Origin: Sarocladium kiliense
Taxonomy: Eukaryota; Ascomycota; Sordariomycetes; Hypocreales; Sarocladiaceae
NCBI GenBank assembly: GCA_030734395.1
Contig: JAUZTG010000029.1
Span: forward strand, 5,518,001 to 5,582,000
DNA length: 64,000 nucleotides
Direction of reading: 5' to 3'
Shown here: one piece after another, positions 11,920 to 22,467 of the stretch
Numbering within the stretch: the stretch's first letter is position 1
Layout: every line of letters starts with the position of its first letter
The notes under the pieces: generated by a model
Told to the model about the DNA's origin: nothing
The model's database searches: none
Seen by the model: only the letters and a program-made list of their open reading frames with translations
Translations under genes and position numbers: made by a program

Positions 11920-12600
11920 TCAGATCAAAACGGTGACATCCAGCACAGCTGAGACGCCCTTCTCCAGACTTTCGATTGCCTTTGTCAACGCACTCGCCAA
12001 TTCATCAGAACTGCTGACCCTCGCGCGAAAGATGACCCCATCGCTTGCTGCTCGTGCAATCTCTGAGTAATTTTGACTTGGACTAAATGAGATATTGAGC
12101 TCTTCCCGCGTCACCTTTGATGTTGGCCCGTTGGGGTGGACTAGGAGAAGTGATCCCCTGGGTGCGTTCCAGCCCTCGTTGTTGAGCACAATTGTCAGAA
12201 TAGGTATATCATACCGATTGGAAACCCAATAGACGCTTGACGGTACGCTGAATAAGAAAGAACCATCGCCAACGACTTGCACTACGAACCGCTTTCGCAG
12301 GCTCCCATCTGCGGCATCTGCAGCAAGCTTGATTCCGAGCGCACCGCCAGCACTCCATTCAAGGCCACCGCCGCCGCAATGAATCCATTGGCCTGGCAAC
12401 TTGGCGCGGATCTGATCAGCAGCCATAGAGGTGTTTGTGACCGCCTCAGCCGCGAAGATGGTGTCTTCTGGCAGAGCCTTGCGCACAACCGAGCACACGT
12501 AGTCGCTTGTAAGCTTGTCAGGCGGTGTTGCCCTTGCATCGATCTCACTGATGCGCTTTTGATGAGATTCTTGCAACGATTTCCACCGTGTCTCAAACAT
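11920..12600 (-). pseudogene. Truncated thiamine-diphosphate enzyme, C-terminal part (acetolactate synthase / benzoylformate decarboxylase-like)
   Basis: The frame of 226 residues matches only the C-terminal part of ThDP enzymes, which are normally about 560-600 residues. Seen is the ThDP-Mg binding motif, beginning VVGDGSFLFSVPSSVYW and ending in the conserved double asparagine of LTIVLNNEGW. It is preceded by the inter-domain segment WIHCGGGGLEWSAGGALGIKLAADA. The N-terminal pyrimidine-binding domain with the catalytic glutamate and the middle domain are absent. Homology stops near 12590. From about 12600 a CCCGTGGG-rich repeat begins, interpreted as a hAT-like remnant. Without the N-terminal glutamate no ThDP activation is possible, so the product should be inactive. 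It might still be transcribed. Confidence 0.75.
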
Positions 12601-12895
12601 AAATACCCGTGGGCACCCGCGGGTAGGCAGCCCACGGGCTGCACCTTATGGGCTTGAGTTCATCTTGGCTACCCAACAGGTATACCCACGGGTATACCCA
12701 GTTGCTTGGTTCAGGTCATACATGCTATGAATAATACCTTCTACCTATGAAGATACTAATAGTAAATCCTTCTATGTGTTATAAGTCCTAATACTAGACT
12801 GTACACCCCGTACTAATCTCGGCGGGCATACCCGTTAGGTACTTAAGAGAAGCCCACAGGTTTTAATACCCATGGGTAGGGTTTCTCATACCTTG
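12601..12895. mobile_element. hAT-like (Ac-type) transposon remnant or MITE
   Basis: The segment is dense in short palindromes of the form TACCC(A/G)YGGGTA: 12604-12624, 12629-12641, 12682-12697 and 12868-12880. Sub-terminal ACCCGCGGGTA-type motifs are known from Ac-like hAT elements. The right end, read on the minus strand from 12895, begins CAAGGTATGAGAAACC, which looks like a hAT terminal inverted repeat. A weaker match (GTGTCTCAAACATAAATACCC) lies on the left at 12588-12608. No transposase frame is present. I could not identify a convincing 8-base target duplication, so the left border is uncertain. Confidence 0.5.
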
Positions 12896-13629
12896 ATTGT
12901 AACCGTCCATTGCCTATCGCCGGCCACTGTCGGTCGGTATTGAGTCATGTGTACAGCAGTGCTCCTGAAGACAGAGCAGCACTTGCAGATAGCATAACTG
13001 TAACAATATGGCTACGATAGTAAAACCCAATAATTGAGTAGCCTGTGAAAGGATCTCATGCAGCAACAGTCAACCCATGTCCAATTGACGCTAGAACTGA
13101 ACGGGATGCCAGTCTCGTGTTGGCCGGATGCACCCGGACTTTAGTCTACTTTACGTCCGGCCCATCGCGCCCGGATCTTAGGCTTACCACCTCCAATGAG
13201 AGCAAGCGGGCGATCTGGATTACCACCTTTATCGGATGAGCTGGTCGCCCAGGGCTGAATGGAGGGAATGCTGTCAACTAGACGGATCTGAGGGCATGCA
13301 TTACAGACACAGCGTCTTCCCGATCAGGCAATCACTCTCGCGACTATGTTCAACGCGCATCACTATGGACCGCTAGGACTTCGAACTCTGACGAAGCCTG
13401 CTTCATCATCATGGCGGATTTTAGCAAAGACCGGGCACAGTTGGAACATGAATTGCCCCTTCAACGTGAACACTTCGTGTATATATAGAGCTCAAGATCC
13501 GGCCAAGGTCATTACTTACCTCTGAACAATCACAGCAACACCCATCAGTCTCCTCACCTCAACTCCCCTTCAATTATCTCTACATTGAACTCAGACTCAG
13601 AACAACCTTGATCAGTCCACTCTGTCATC
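12896..13629. other. Intergenic region and promoter of the downstream SDR gene
   Basis: About 730 bases have no reading frame of note. The right part contains a TATA-like element (annotated separately) and a C/A-rich leader before the start at 13630. The left part is moderately AT-rich and abuts the hAT-like repeat. Confidence 0.55.
13479..13488 (+). promoter_or_regulatory. TATA box-like element of the SDR gene
   Basis: GTATATATAG lies about 140 bases upstream of the ATG at 13630. It is followed by a leader rich in CAACA/CTCAC typical of fungal transcription starts. The assignment rests on sequence and position only. Confidence 0.5.
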
Positions 13630-14724
13630 ATGCCTGCAGAATTCACCCAAATCACCGATCTCCCTATGGCCATGACGCCTGAGCTGGCTAGGAACAAGAC
13701 ATACATCGTCACCGGCAGCAATGGCGGCTTGGGTTTTGAGGCAGTGAAGCATCTCGTCTCCATGGGTGCCGCAACAGTCGTCATGGCGGTTCGTACCTTG
13801 ACCAAGGGCGAAACCGCAAAGGCAGAAATTGAGGCCGCGACTGGCCGCAAAGAAGTCATCAAGGTCTGGCAGCTCGACAAGACCAGCTTCGACTCCGTCA
13901 AGGCTTTCGCGCAGCGAGCCATTGACGAGCTCGACCATGTTGACGCACTCATCGATAATGCTGGCGTCGCGCAGTCTTCGCCTGCGATGCCCGAGGGTCA
14001 CACCGAAAACATGACGGTAAACACCTACAGCTCACTGCTCCTTGCCGTATTGTTTTTGCCGAGTATGAGCAGCTATGCCAAGAAGAGCGGCACGACGCCA
14101 CATATCGTCCTCGTCTCCTCCGGTGCGAGTTTCCGGATGGGCGACAGCTGGAACAAGGTCAAAGACGACGATCCTTTGCAAAAGATGGACGATGTGAACG
14201 TCTTTGGACCCCTTCAAACGTATGTACTTCACGGGTCTGTGTAGGTTTGCTTGCTGACCCAATCCCCTTCTAGGTATCCTTTGTCAAAGGCCGTGCAGAT
14301 CATGGCCACCAAGGAGCTTGCCCGTCTCGTTCCTACTGCTCGAAGCGGCGTCGTTCTGAACCTTGTCGACCCTGGCATTTGCAAGACAGACCTCAGCCGC
14401 CACGCGCCTGAAGGGTTCCGTAACGAGCTCGAGGAATTGCGGAAGAAGATTGGACGGACAGCCGAAGAGGGAAGTCGCACACTCCTTCATGGCGCTGTAG
14501 CGGGCATTGAGAGTCACGGTGTTGTCCTTGTCTCTTGTGAACTGAGCGAGTGAGTGTCCTCTCCCAAAAGCTTTCTGCGATCTTGGACTAACGGGGAAAC
14601 CAGGAAACCTGTTCCTGCTTGGATGAATGGCGAGGAGGCCAGGCCATACCAGAAGGAGCTTTGGGATGGTATCGCGAAGAGGCTCGAGACCGTTTCGCCG
14701 GGCTGTGTGAAAGCTATTGTGTAA
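13630..14724 (+). CDS. Short-chain dehydrogenase/reductase (retinol dehydrogenase / WWOX-like SDR)
   Basis: This is an NAD(P)-dependent oxidoreductase of about 330 residues from three exons (introns 14220-14273 and about 14552-14603). Seen are the cofactor motif TGSNGGLG in the first beta-alpha unit, the DNAG-type IDNAGVAQS, the serine in IVLVSSGASF, and the catalytic YPLSK. The first intron splits the codon just before that tyrosine. The C-terminal extension after VDPGICKTDLSR is typical of fungal SDRs of this group. The ATG lies after a TATA-like element and a CA-rich leader. There is no signal peptide. The substrate is unknown. Confidence 0.88.
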
Positions 14725-14816
14725 GATGTTTGCTTCGACTTAGCGAGCAATTCTCCGAGGTGGGGAAGCGTTGAGCAAATCCAAGTTTGCCTTAGAGTCT
14801 AAAGTCTAGAGTCCAG

Positions 14817-16441
14817 TCACCTTATAGGCATGTCAAATTGAGCTCCCGTTATTGTTGACACAGGCAGCAGCATAAGCGCGTCCCAGAGGATCTTGCCAGT
14901 CTCGCCATGCAAAGCGTCAGACCAAGGGTAATTGGCCAGCATCTGCGTTGCCTCCTCCCATGATGTGAGCTTCAGTCTGTGAATACTTAGTCTCGCTCGC
15001 CCCATCACTTCCGCCCAGAGTTCGTTGCCGAAGATCTGAACAACACGTCCTATGAACAGAGTCCATAATATGAGCTCTTCTGTCCATTGTCCGCGAGGTC
15101 GCACGCCCTGAATGACGCTTTTGATTGCGGTTCCGAGGGGGGACGCCTGGATAATCTTGGAGTCGAAACTGCGGAAGAAGCTCAAGCAAAAAGTGACCAA
15201 ACCCAAACGTGTCAGCAGGTCTATATCGCTGTTCTCGCTGGGAGTGCTCTGCGGTGCTCCAACGATCTGGTACCCAATGTACAGGGTCGACTGGTGCAAG
15301 GTACTGATGCTGAGCCACTCTCGCTTCCCGGAGTAGGCCTCATCGAGGACACGCGTCATCTGTGTCGCGTCGAGAAAGATATTTTGATGTGTTGGGCTCA
15401 GGGCTTGAAGCAGAGCAGGCTGTACTAAGGTGCGGGTAAGCTCTCTCTGCGACTTCGAAAGGATGCCGTCCGGGCCGACTGTTGCTATCGAGAATTCCTC
15501 GACTTCAGCCATGGTGAATCGAGGGGGAGCACTCAAATGATAAGCACATCCGAGATCAGTTCTAGAAGACCAGTCAGGAAGCAGCCATCACACGCGCTCA
15601 TCACTCCTTAGGCTGACCTGAAGATCTTTTCCGCGAGTTCTGGCCTGATAGCATTGATGCCGCCCTTCAGCTGAACCATTCGCTGCAGTCCATCGAGGTG
15701 AATCCGACACTCATCCATCTGGCCTGACATGCGAGTGTACTGTGCCATAACCACAACAACAGCAATGTTGATGTCCGAGATGCTCTCTAAAGTGCCGAAT
15801 CGCGAATTGATGAGCTGCAAGGAACGGGCCATGTGCTGTATGGCCAGCATGGAAGGTAAGCCGCCTGCTTCAGGTCTTGTACTTAAAGCACGAAGAGAGA
15901 GTGCTACCGTGCAGTGAAAGTCTGTGAAGCTTAGCTCACAAATCTGCAGTGTTGTCGGCCTAAATTACTTACAGGCTTCATCTTGAAACATGAAGCGAGA
16001 GAACAAGGGTACTTTGCCTACATGGACGGCCTTTCCAATCCCTTGATCCAGCGAGCGAGGTGCCTGCAACACAAACGAGATAGCTGTCGAAGCCACAGTA
16101 AGCAGAGAACCACATTTCTTAGCTATGTGAGCGGGCATACCATTCATGACCACGGCATCGGGTCCAATCTTCCGGAATCGAAGCTGGGTCAAGGTATTGC
16201 CAACTTGATACTCTGGCCGTGGGAGTCTCACGACTTGCTCCTCTTCGACGACCTTGTCCTTTTGCTGGGCAGCACGTCTCGGGGCTGCTGTGGAGGTGAC
16301 GGGCTGGGGCTTCGTCGCTTGTTTCCGAGAAGGCCGGGATAGCTTTCTGCCAAGATTCTTCCCCAACGCGGCCTGACGACGGATACGCTGCCGTACGGCA
16401 GGATCGACAGGCGCGTTATTATCAATGAATTCAAATCCCAT
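14817..16441 (-). CDS. Fungal-specific transcription-factor-like protein without zinc cluster (tachykinin-family / DUF3468 type)
   Basis: Three exons join to about 480 residues. The N-terminus shows the hallmark of this fungal family: a short FEFIDNNAP motif followed by a basic RQRIRRQAALGKNLGRKLSR segment, instead of a Zn2Cys6 binuclear cluster. The middle has YFHCTVALSLRAL, then RPEAGGLPSMLAIQHMA and LKGGINAIRPELAEKIFR, all common in Fungal_trans_2-type regions. Introns fit near 15918-15972 (joining DEA to YFHC) and 15553-15613 (IFR to TDLGCAYH). Members are nuclear candidates whose targets are mostly unknown. The gene is convergent with the SDR gene ending at 14724. Confidence 0.8.
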
Positions 16442-17197
16442 TAGACAATATGCAGCTTCGACAAAGAGCGAGTGCCGTACGCCTTACGGGCGGGATCAGA
16501 GGATGGAGGTTGTGACTGGGTTAGGGGAGGGGAACGTGAAACCCGCTGCCTTAGTGGCTGGAGCTTCGGGCGCAACCAGGGTGGCTTCGACAGCCAATGT
16601 GATGCAGTTGCCTGGAGCATCCAGGGTCTGTGGCTCCATCATAGCCTCACTCCAGGGCTGATTTCTCCCTTCGCGTTCAGCTGTCAGGTTTCGACTTCCC
16701 ATGTCAGCTTGTGTCTATCCCCGTTGTTGCAACTGTCAGGACAATCAATGTGTTCGCACTTGACGATGGCCCCGACAACAAATCTTGAGCCTGTGAGCCG
16801 GAGTCTGTACAAGATTTGACAAAGTCTGTTTCACAGCCTCGATGCGTACGAACGATCGAACAACAGCCGGCATTAATACGGCTGAGCCTGAGGATTATGA
16901 ACAGTGCTAGTGGCGGAACGCAAGGCCCTGGCGATCCGTTATAGCCGGGAGAAAGCATTTGCCCTGACTGACGCCAAGGCAACTCGCGAAATTATGGGTC
17001 GTTTTATTAAATAATGGCATGTTGGCCGTTTGATTCGACTTCGCCGCAATGCAAGGATCGACATACATCTTGATAAACTTGCTGCATCTCTCTTGGATGA
17101 CGTTCCTCTCCTTGATCCAACCAAACCTGCTGCCAACTCTCTTTCTGCGTCAATCTTCCGGGCCTCGACAATTCCCTATATCCCCGTCACTGCAACG
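16442..17197. other. Intergenic region between divergent regulator and WSC-protein genes
   Basis: About 750 bases separate two divergent starts. A long frame runs into the WSC gene from 17030, but the signal peptide argues for the later ATG at 17198, so 17030-17197 is read as leader. I see no other gene. Confidence 0.5.
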
Positions 17198-17788
17198 ATG
17201 CTCCCAAAAGCCTTCGCCGCTCTGCTCCTCTGCGCCGTAACTGCACAAGCGCGAGGGGACTTGAGCACAGTTCAGGAAGTTCCTGTGCCTGGCAAAGCAA
17301 CGCCGCAGGGTTGCTTCAAATCTTTACCTGCCAGCATCGCCGAAAAGTCACGTTCAATTACGTTTTTGAGTCCCGGTTCCTGCAGCGATGCCTGTAAAAA
17401 GGCGGAGAAATCGGTGGCTATGATGCAGGGCAACAAGTGCTTCTGCAGCGACGTCTACCCCATGAGCACTGCCCGCATCCAGGACACAGACTGCAACTAC
17501 CCATGCCCTGGATATGTGCTCGACGCCTGTGGAAGTCTTGAGAATTCTGCCTACAGTGTCTGGAATACCGGCATTGATGCCCATGTTGAGTACGAGGCTG
17601 GCGACGACGGAGAGGTCAACATTGACGAAGAAGGGGTCTCATGGATGCTGGCTGTCGCGAAAGGGGCTTGGAATAAGGGCGAGGATGCCTCAGCAATGAT
17701 CATGGCCCATGTCTGCAAGTTCTTCGATTGCGCACGCGCACGCGGGGGCGAAGATTCTGACTCTGAGGAGCTGTTTAAAGAAGCGTAA
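17198..17788 (+). CDS. Secreted WSC-domain protein
   Basis: This is an intronless gene of 196 residues. The start at 17198 gives a signal peptide (MLPKAFAALLLCAVTAQARG). An in-frame upstream start at 17030 would put 56 polar residues before it. Residues about 36-115 form a WSC-type cysteine domain: GCFKSLPASI, SPGSCSDACKKA, GNKCFCSDVYP, DCNYPCPGYVLDACGS. WSC domains bind carbohydrate in cell-wall sensors and secreted enzymes. No transmembrane helix follows. The C-terminal third is acidic (EYEAGDDGEVNIDEEG), then amphipathic, with one more pair of cysteines (VCKFFDC), so it is not a classical Wsc stress sensor. A wall-associated or secreted role is inferred. Confidence 0.8.
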   Translation: MLPKAFAALLLCAVTAQARGDLSTVQEVPVPGKATPQGCFKSLPASIAEKSRSITFLSPGSCSDACKKAEKSVAMMQGNKCFCSDVYPMSTARIQDTDCNYPCPGYVLDACGSLENSAYSVWNTGIDAHVEYEAGDDGEVNIDEEGVSWMLAVAKGAWNKGEDASAMIMAHVCKFFDCARARGGEDSDSEELFKEA

Positions 17789-17867
17789 GAAGAGGAGCAG
17801 TCTATTTGGAGGTTGGGACAGAAGCCACTATGTACAACATGTTCCAACATCACAAATCCGAAATCAT

Positions 17868-19050
17868 CTACTTGCCCGCCCAGAGTGCGTTCTTCGTAGC
17901 CTTCTCCATGACACGATGCACTGCCAGCGCCGTCTCGAAGGTGGCATAGTCTGCAGTGCGACCTTCTGCAAAAGCAGCATACGCCCTTCCAATGCTCTGC
18001 CCCATGCCTTGGATGCTGGAGACGCTAGCCGGGTCGACATTCTCCCACTCAATGACCTTGGCTGTCTCCTCGCCTCGCTTCCTCAGTTTGATAGTAGCAC
18101 CGGAAAGACCGGTCTGGATGAACCCAGGCTTGGTGAGGACCTCAATCTCGCCTAAGGTGCCCGAGATGATCCAACGGAAGCCAATGTCGTCGACGGGGCT
18201 TGCGTTGGTTCGGAGGTTAATGCTAGCGGTAGCGCCAGACTTGAGCACTCCCTGAACGAGTATATGATCAGGCACAGTGACGGCAACGTTAGGCTTGGAT
18301 GGTTGATACGATGCATCGAGGAGTGTTGTAGTGCGGGTTTGAGTCTTGTACACCGATTGCAGGTCATCGAACTCGCCCACAACGCTGCTGAAACCACCGA
18401 GCACTACTTGTTGTCAGTCTACATCGTGAATTCATCTATTCCTTGGTGTACTTACAATGTCCGAGCACAATCGCAATCCGGCTAACCTCGGAATCGATGT
18501 CCAAGAAGGCTGGAGCGCTGTCGGGCCAGCCCTGGCTAACGTCCAGTGGTGAAGTTCCCGAAATGGCCGTGTGAACGATACCACCAATTTCGGGAAGTAT
18601 CTGCCTCAGCCTCACCATAACTGGATCTGAGACGGCCTGGGTTCCAACAATGGTCTTGACGCCCTTGCTCTTTGCAAGCTCAGAAAGCTTCTCACAATCG
18701 GCAACGGAGGGCGCAAGAGGGAATTCGACACAAACATCCTTGCCAGCTTGAATCGCAGGCTTGATCAACTGCAGATGGTACTTAGTGGCGACAGCCACAA
18801 CAACGAGGTCGACATTCGGATCCGCAGCGATGTCCTCGGGCGAACCATATGCTTTGACAGTAGCCGGGTCGAGCTTGTGAAAGGCGATGGACTTCTGAGC
18901 TGACTCGGCCGAGCTGTTGCAAACGGCGACAATTTCGTATGATGGGAGCTCTCTGAGAGCCTTGAAGTGCTGGACACCCCATTCGCCAGCAGCGAACATG
19001 GGCGAGTCTTTGGCGGCAAGGCCGATGATACCGACGCGGATAGGAGCCAT
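17868..19050 (-). CDS. Gfo/Idh/MocA-family oxidoreductase (Gal80-like)
   Basis: Two exons (intron about 18403-18456) encode about 376 residues. The N-terminal Rossmann domain starts IRVGIIGLAAKDSPMFAAGEWG and continues with LPSYEIVAVCNSSAESAQ, DLVVVAVATKYH and the EKP-like segment DVCVEFPLAPSVADCEKL. The canonical lysine of EKP is replaced by phenylalanine (EFP). In dehydrogenases of this family that lysine is catalytic, so the protein may have another role, as in Gal80, a non-catalytic transcription inhibitor in yeast. The C-terminal alpha/beta domain ends in ALAVHRVMEKATKNALWAGK. The stop is at 17868. It is convergent with the WSC gene. Confidence 0.85.
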
Positions 19051-19826
19051 TTCGATCTAAGGAACGAGATTGAGTTTGTTTGAGATGTTTTGGCCTCTGA
19101 TTGAGTCTGTTGTCTAGGCGGGCTGATGTGTGTATTTTGATTCTCTTCCTTCTAATTTGGAGCGTCTTCAGGAGGTTCTTATACTTCGAGGGTCTGCCTT
19201 GATGGCAACATCGCCCGAACGCCCATTTGGTCTATGATGGCTGACAAACCTATACGACGCAAGCGTATGCCTCCCTCCGCTGTTAATTCAGTATCTATGG
19301 ATCCTTTTCCTACTATTCAAAGATCGTTCTAGGGAACTGCGTTGGAGCCAACTGAACTGACACGGAAGAGCGTAACGCGTCCACGACCGACCGCTGGCGG
19401 TATCCACCTGAACTCCGGATACGCAGTTCCCAGCCAAGCAAGGATTCCGCATGCCTTGACAGATTTTGCAAGTAATTCTCGCGACCAACAAAATCCAGCC
19501 AAGTCTCTATATAGTTCGAAAACATCAGATCTGTTCTATGTTACTACCTTGCTCTGTGTTGCACAACGAGGACATCGATCAACATGTTGGTGTAAGTCCC
19601 TTGAGTGCTATAATTGGGACATCGAGGCCCCACTGGAACTCCGGACGGCTGTCCGTATCTCGCATTAGCCACTTGAACCCCTTCATTAGTAAAGAAGCCA
19701 GCGCAGGCGTGCTTGAATCATCTCCGTCCTTCTTAAGAGCAATCTGTAAGCACTCCGGAACTCCTATCCTTTCCTCACACCGTTTCCATTTCATCTCCTT
19801 AGCTCCTCTCCATCTCGACGTAGACC
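19051..19826. other. Shared upstream region of the Gfo/Idh/MocA and Zn2Cys6 genes
   Basis: About 780 bases lie between divergent starts. A TCTATATAG element at 19505-19513 could serve the plus-strand regulator gene. No other gene or repeat is visible. Confidence 0.5.
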
Positions 19827-21324
19827 ATGCCGCTGTCCCGCAAGAAGTCCTGTGTCCGTTGCCGACACGCGAAGGCTCGGTGCGATCTCAGCCTCCCGGC
19901 CTGCTCGAGATGTCGCCTTCGCAACCACGATTGCGCTTATGAGGGCGAGAGTCGAGTTTCTCCCCTCCCTTGGCTTTCTACGACGGAGTACGGGTCTGCG
20001 TTGTTGCACAGCGATGCGACGAGCTCAGACACTGCGCTCGCTTCCACCATTATGCTTGATGCCCCAATTGACATCGACTGGCTGCACGAGGATATTGGTT
20101 TCGCCCAGGCTCTGAAGCTGTTTGAGCCTCCGAGCCGTACTATGCCGTTTGACCAAAACACCGCAAATGCGCTCGCGACACTCGATGGTGGTCATATTCT
20201 TCCCTCTCCACATGTTCCAGACAATCTCCCCGTCCCAATAACATCGACGTCCTGCGAAACTGGACAAGTTCAACAGCTGAGTCCTCAACATCGAGGTACC
20301 CTTCAGCGCCGTCGGATTCTCAAACACTGTGTGCTCTCCAGTGTGATTGTCGGCCAGATGACGAGCTACCCCAAAATGATGATCGAGGGCGACACTCTTC
20401 CCCCGTTCATCAGTCCGCCTTGCTTCTCGCGAGGGGATATGGCGCCGGATTGCGCTGAGAGCGGGTATCACAGGTGTCTTCCCCAGGACCTTTCCATATG
20501 TCAGAGCCTGGTACGAATGTATTATTTGAGAACCGCGACCAATACTGCCTTTGTGTGGAAAAGCATATATACAGAAGCCGAGAGGCTACACGCAGATGTG
20601 AGCCTCGTCTCCTCTGAAAAGACTACTCATTCCATACTGACCTCTCATCGCATAGTACGCAACATTCGACATCAACCAGAAACTCGCCGTCTTACAGGCT
20701 CTTCTGGTGTACGCATTGCTCCAGGCAGAAGATGGCTCTTCCGCAGAAGAGAATGGGGCACATAGACTGCTCGCAATGATCACGGTATGTTCTCACCTCT
20801 GAAGTGCCTGATGGTGGCGCTGATTCGTGTCAAAGGAAGTTGCCTGGTCTCTTTCTGAAACTATCGTATGGTCTGGTGAGGTTTCTCACAACCGGCCCGA
20901 AAGGTCAGACTGGATCTATAGCGAGAGTGTCGGACGGGTCATGATCCTTCTCGGCAGTCTCGAACTCCTGCTTGACGGTGTGCGACCTCCCGCCGACAAG
21001 GAAGCAATCATGTGCGGTGGCTTCTGTGCTTTTCCACTGCCATGCCATCGCGATCTGTGGCTGGCGCGTAGCAACAAGGCGTGGCGAGCTGCTTACGATC
21101 GCGTTCTTGCGTCGCGAACAGGGACAAAGATCTTGACTGCGTCTGAGCTTATACAGTATGACTCACTCGGAATGCTTGAGAGGGTGAACATCAGTGAGGG
21201 TATTTCCCCTGAAGTTCGCGACATTGCGAGATGGGCAGAGGGTCTGGATGCACTGGGCTCGCTTGTCTGGATGATACTTCCGTTCCAGAGATGGAGACGC
21301 AATGAAATCGAGGCAGCATGGTGA
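19827..21324 (+). CDS. Zn2Cys6 binuclear-cluster transcription factor
   Basis: This is a fungal-type DNA-binding regulator. The six-cysteine cluster lies at residues about 9-36: CVRCRHAKARCDLSLPACSRC followed by NHDC (C-x2-C-x6-C-x6-C-x2-C-x6-C). Two introns fit. The first is about 20597-20655, joining LHAD to YATFDINQKLAVLQALLVYAL. The second is about 20784-20835, joining MIT to EVAWSLSETIVWSG. The total is about 460 residues. The C-terminal part has the helical pattern common after the cluster in secondary-metabolism and stress regulators (IYSESVGRVMILLGSLE, CGGFCAFPLPCHRDLW), without a full classical Fungal_trans domain. Its targets are not shown. It starts divergently from the Gfo/Idh/MocA gene. 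Confidence 0.85.
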
Positions 21325-21390
21325 CGAGACAAGGACTTTAAATAACTGATACGATACTGGCTATTGTAGGTGAGAGACCGGATGACTTCT

Positions 21391-22467
21391 TCAGGCTGCG
21401 CTCTTCTCCGCCTCCAACAGCTGGACCATCGTTTCCTTCAAAGTCTGCTCCAGTGGCGTATGCTTGATCCCTAGCACCTCTTCCGCAGTAGAGTTGTCAA
21501 TCTTGTACATGGGCTGCGTCCTACCGGAACCAGGTTCACCGACGGGGAGTCTGTCCTGCAGCTCAGGAAACTCCTGCCTCAGAATATCAACAGCAGTCTG
21601 ATAGCTGAACCTTGTCCCAACTAGGAATCGTCGATTGGAAGCCTCCGGCGTCTCGAAGGCGGACACATGGGCATCAGCCAGCATTCGCGCGTCCACGTTA
21701 CCTGCGAAGTCGACAGGTGGGACTTTGTCGCTGTCAAGAAGCTCCCAGATCAACTTTGTCGATTCATTGAGGTGATGGAGATCTTTGATGGCATCCAGTC
21801 GAGGACCGAACACCCACGGCGGATTGACAGAGACGGCATCCCATTGGGGGTTTTCGCTCTCCATGAAATCCCACAGGGTACGCTCGGCAAGCGCCTTCGA
21901 GCAACAGTATGCTGTTGTGGCATCGGCCGTGGCAGCTTCCTCCTTGGTCATTGGGTTCCAGTCCTTTGACATCATTAGCATAATTTTATTCACAGGGCAT
22001 TGGCCTCGAACCTTGTCTGTATAGGTGTACCCTGGACGGTAACCCTTGGAAATGTCGACAATGGCGGCGAATGAAGACGTATTCACCAGTCGTTCCACGT
22101 CCTTCCCGTACTTCAGTGTTGCATCCAGGATGCCTTTGATGCCTGTCACAGCAGGATCCAGCAGGTCGCGGACATTGTCCTCGATCGAGAAAGAGAACGG
22201 GGCGGCAACGTTGATTACTCCGGTGATGGGTTTGACCGGATCCTTGAACGCTGCCTCGTAATCCTCGGCCTTTGAGATATCGGGTACAATGGAAAGTGAA
22301 AACCTGCCGGAATCCTCAAAGAGCTCTTGAAGACCGGCTCCAGACTTTTCGGATCGGACGCTTCCGCGTACATGGTAGCCTTTATCAAGGAACTTCTTGA
22401 TAATGTGACCGGCAACGAAGCCATTGGCGCCGGTCACCAGGACTGTCTGTTCAGAAGGGGATGCCAT
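21391..22467 (-). CDS. Extended-SDR NAD(P)H reductase (GRE2 / dihydroflavonol-reductase-like)
   Basis: This is a carbonyl reductase of the extended SDR group, similar to yeast Gre2 methylglyoxal/isovaleraldehyde reductase. Seen are the cofactor motif VLVTGANGFVAGHI at the N-terminus, RLVNTSSFAAIVD, the catalytic tyrosine and lysine in TAYCCSKALAERTLW, and VSVNPPWVFGPRL. The frame is open for 358 codons, but 48 bases (21964-22011) interrupt the family motif. They have GT..AG ends and a TGCTAATG branch site, have a length divisible by three and contain no stop. Removing them joins YTYTDK directly to DWNPMTKEEA, as the family requires. The mature protein is then likely 342 residues. Confidence 0.88.
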   Translation of the reverse strand: MASPSEQTVLVTGANGFVAGHIIKKFLDKGYHVRGSVRSEKSGAGLQELFEDSGRFSLSIVPDISKAEDYEAAFKDPVKPITGVINVAAPFSFSIEDNVRDLLDPAVTGIKGILDATLKYGKDVERLVNTSSFAAIVDISKGYRPGYTYTDKVRGQCPVNKIMLMMSKDWNPMTKEEAATADATTAYCCSKALAERTLWDFMESENPQWDAVSVNPPWVFGPRLDAIKDLHHLNESTKLIWELLDSDKVPPVDFAGNVDARMLADAHVSAFETPEASNRRFLVGTRFSYQTAVDILRQEFPELQDRLPVGEPGSGRTQPMYKIDNSTAEEVLGIKHTPLEQTLKETMVQLLEAEKSAA

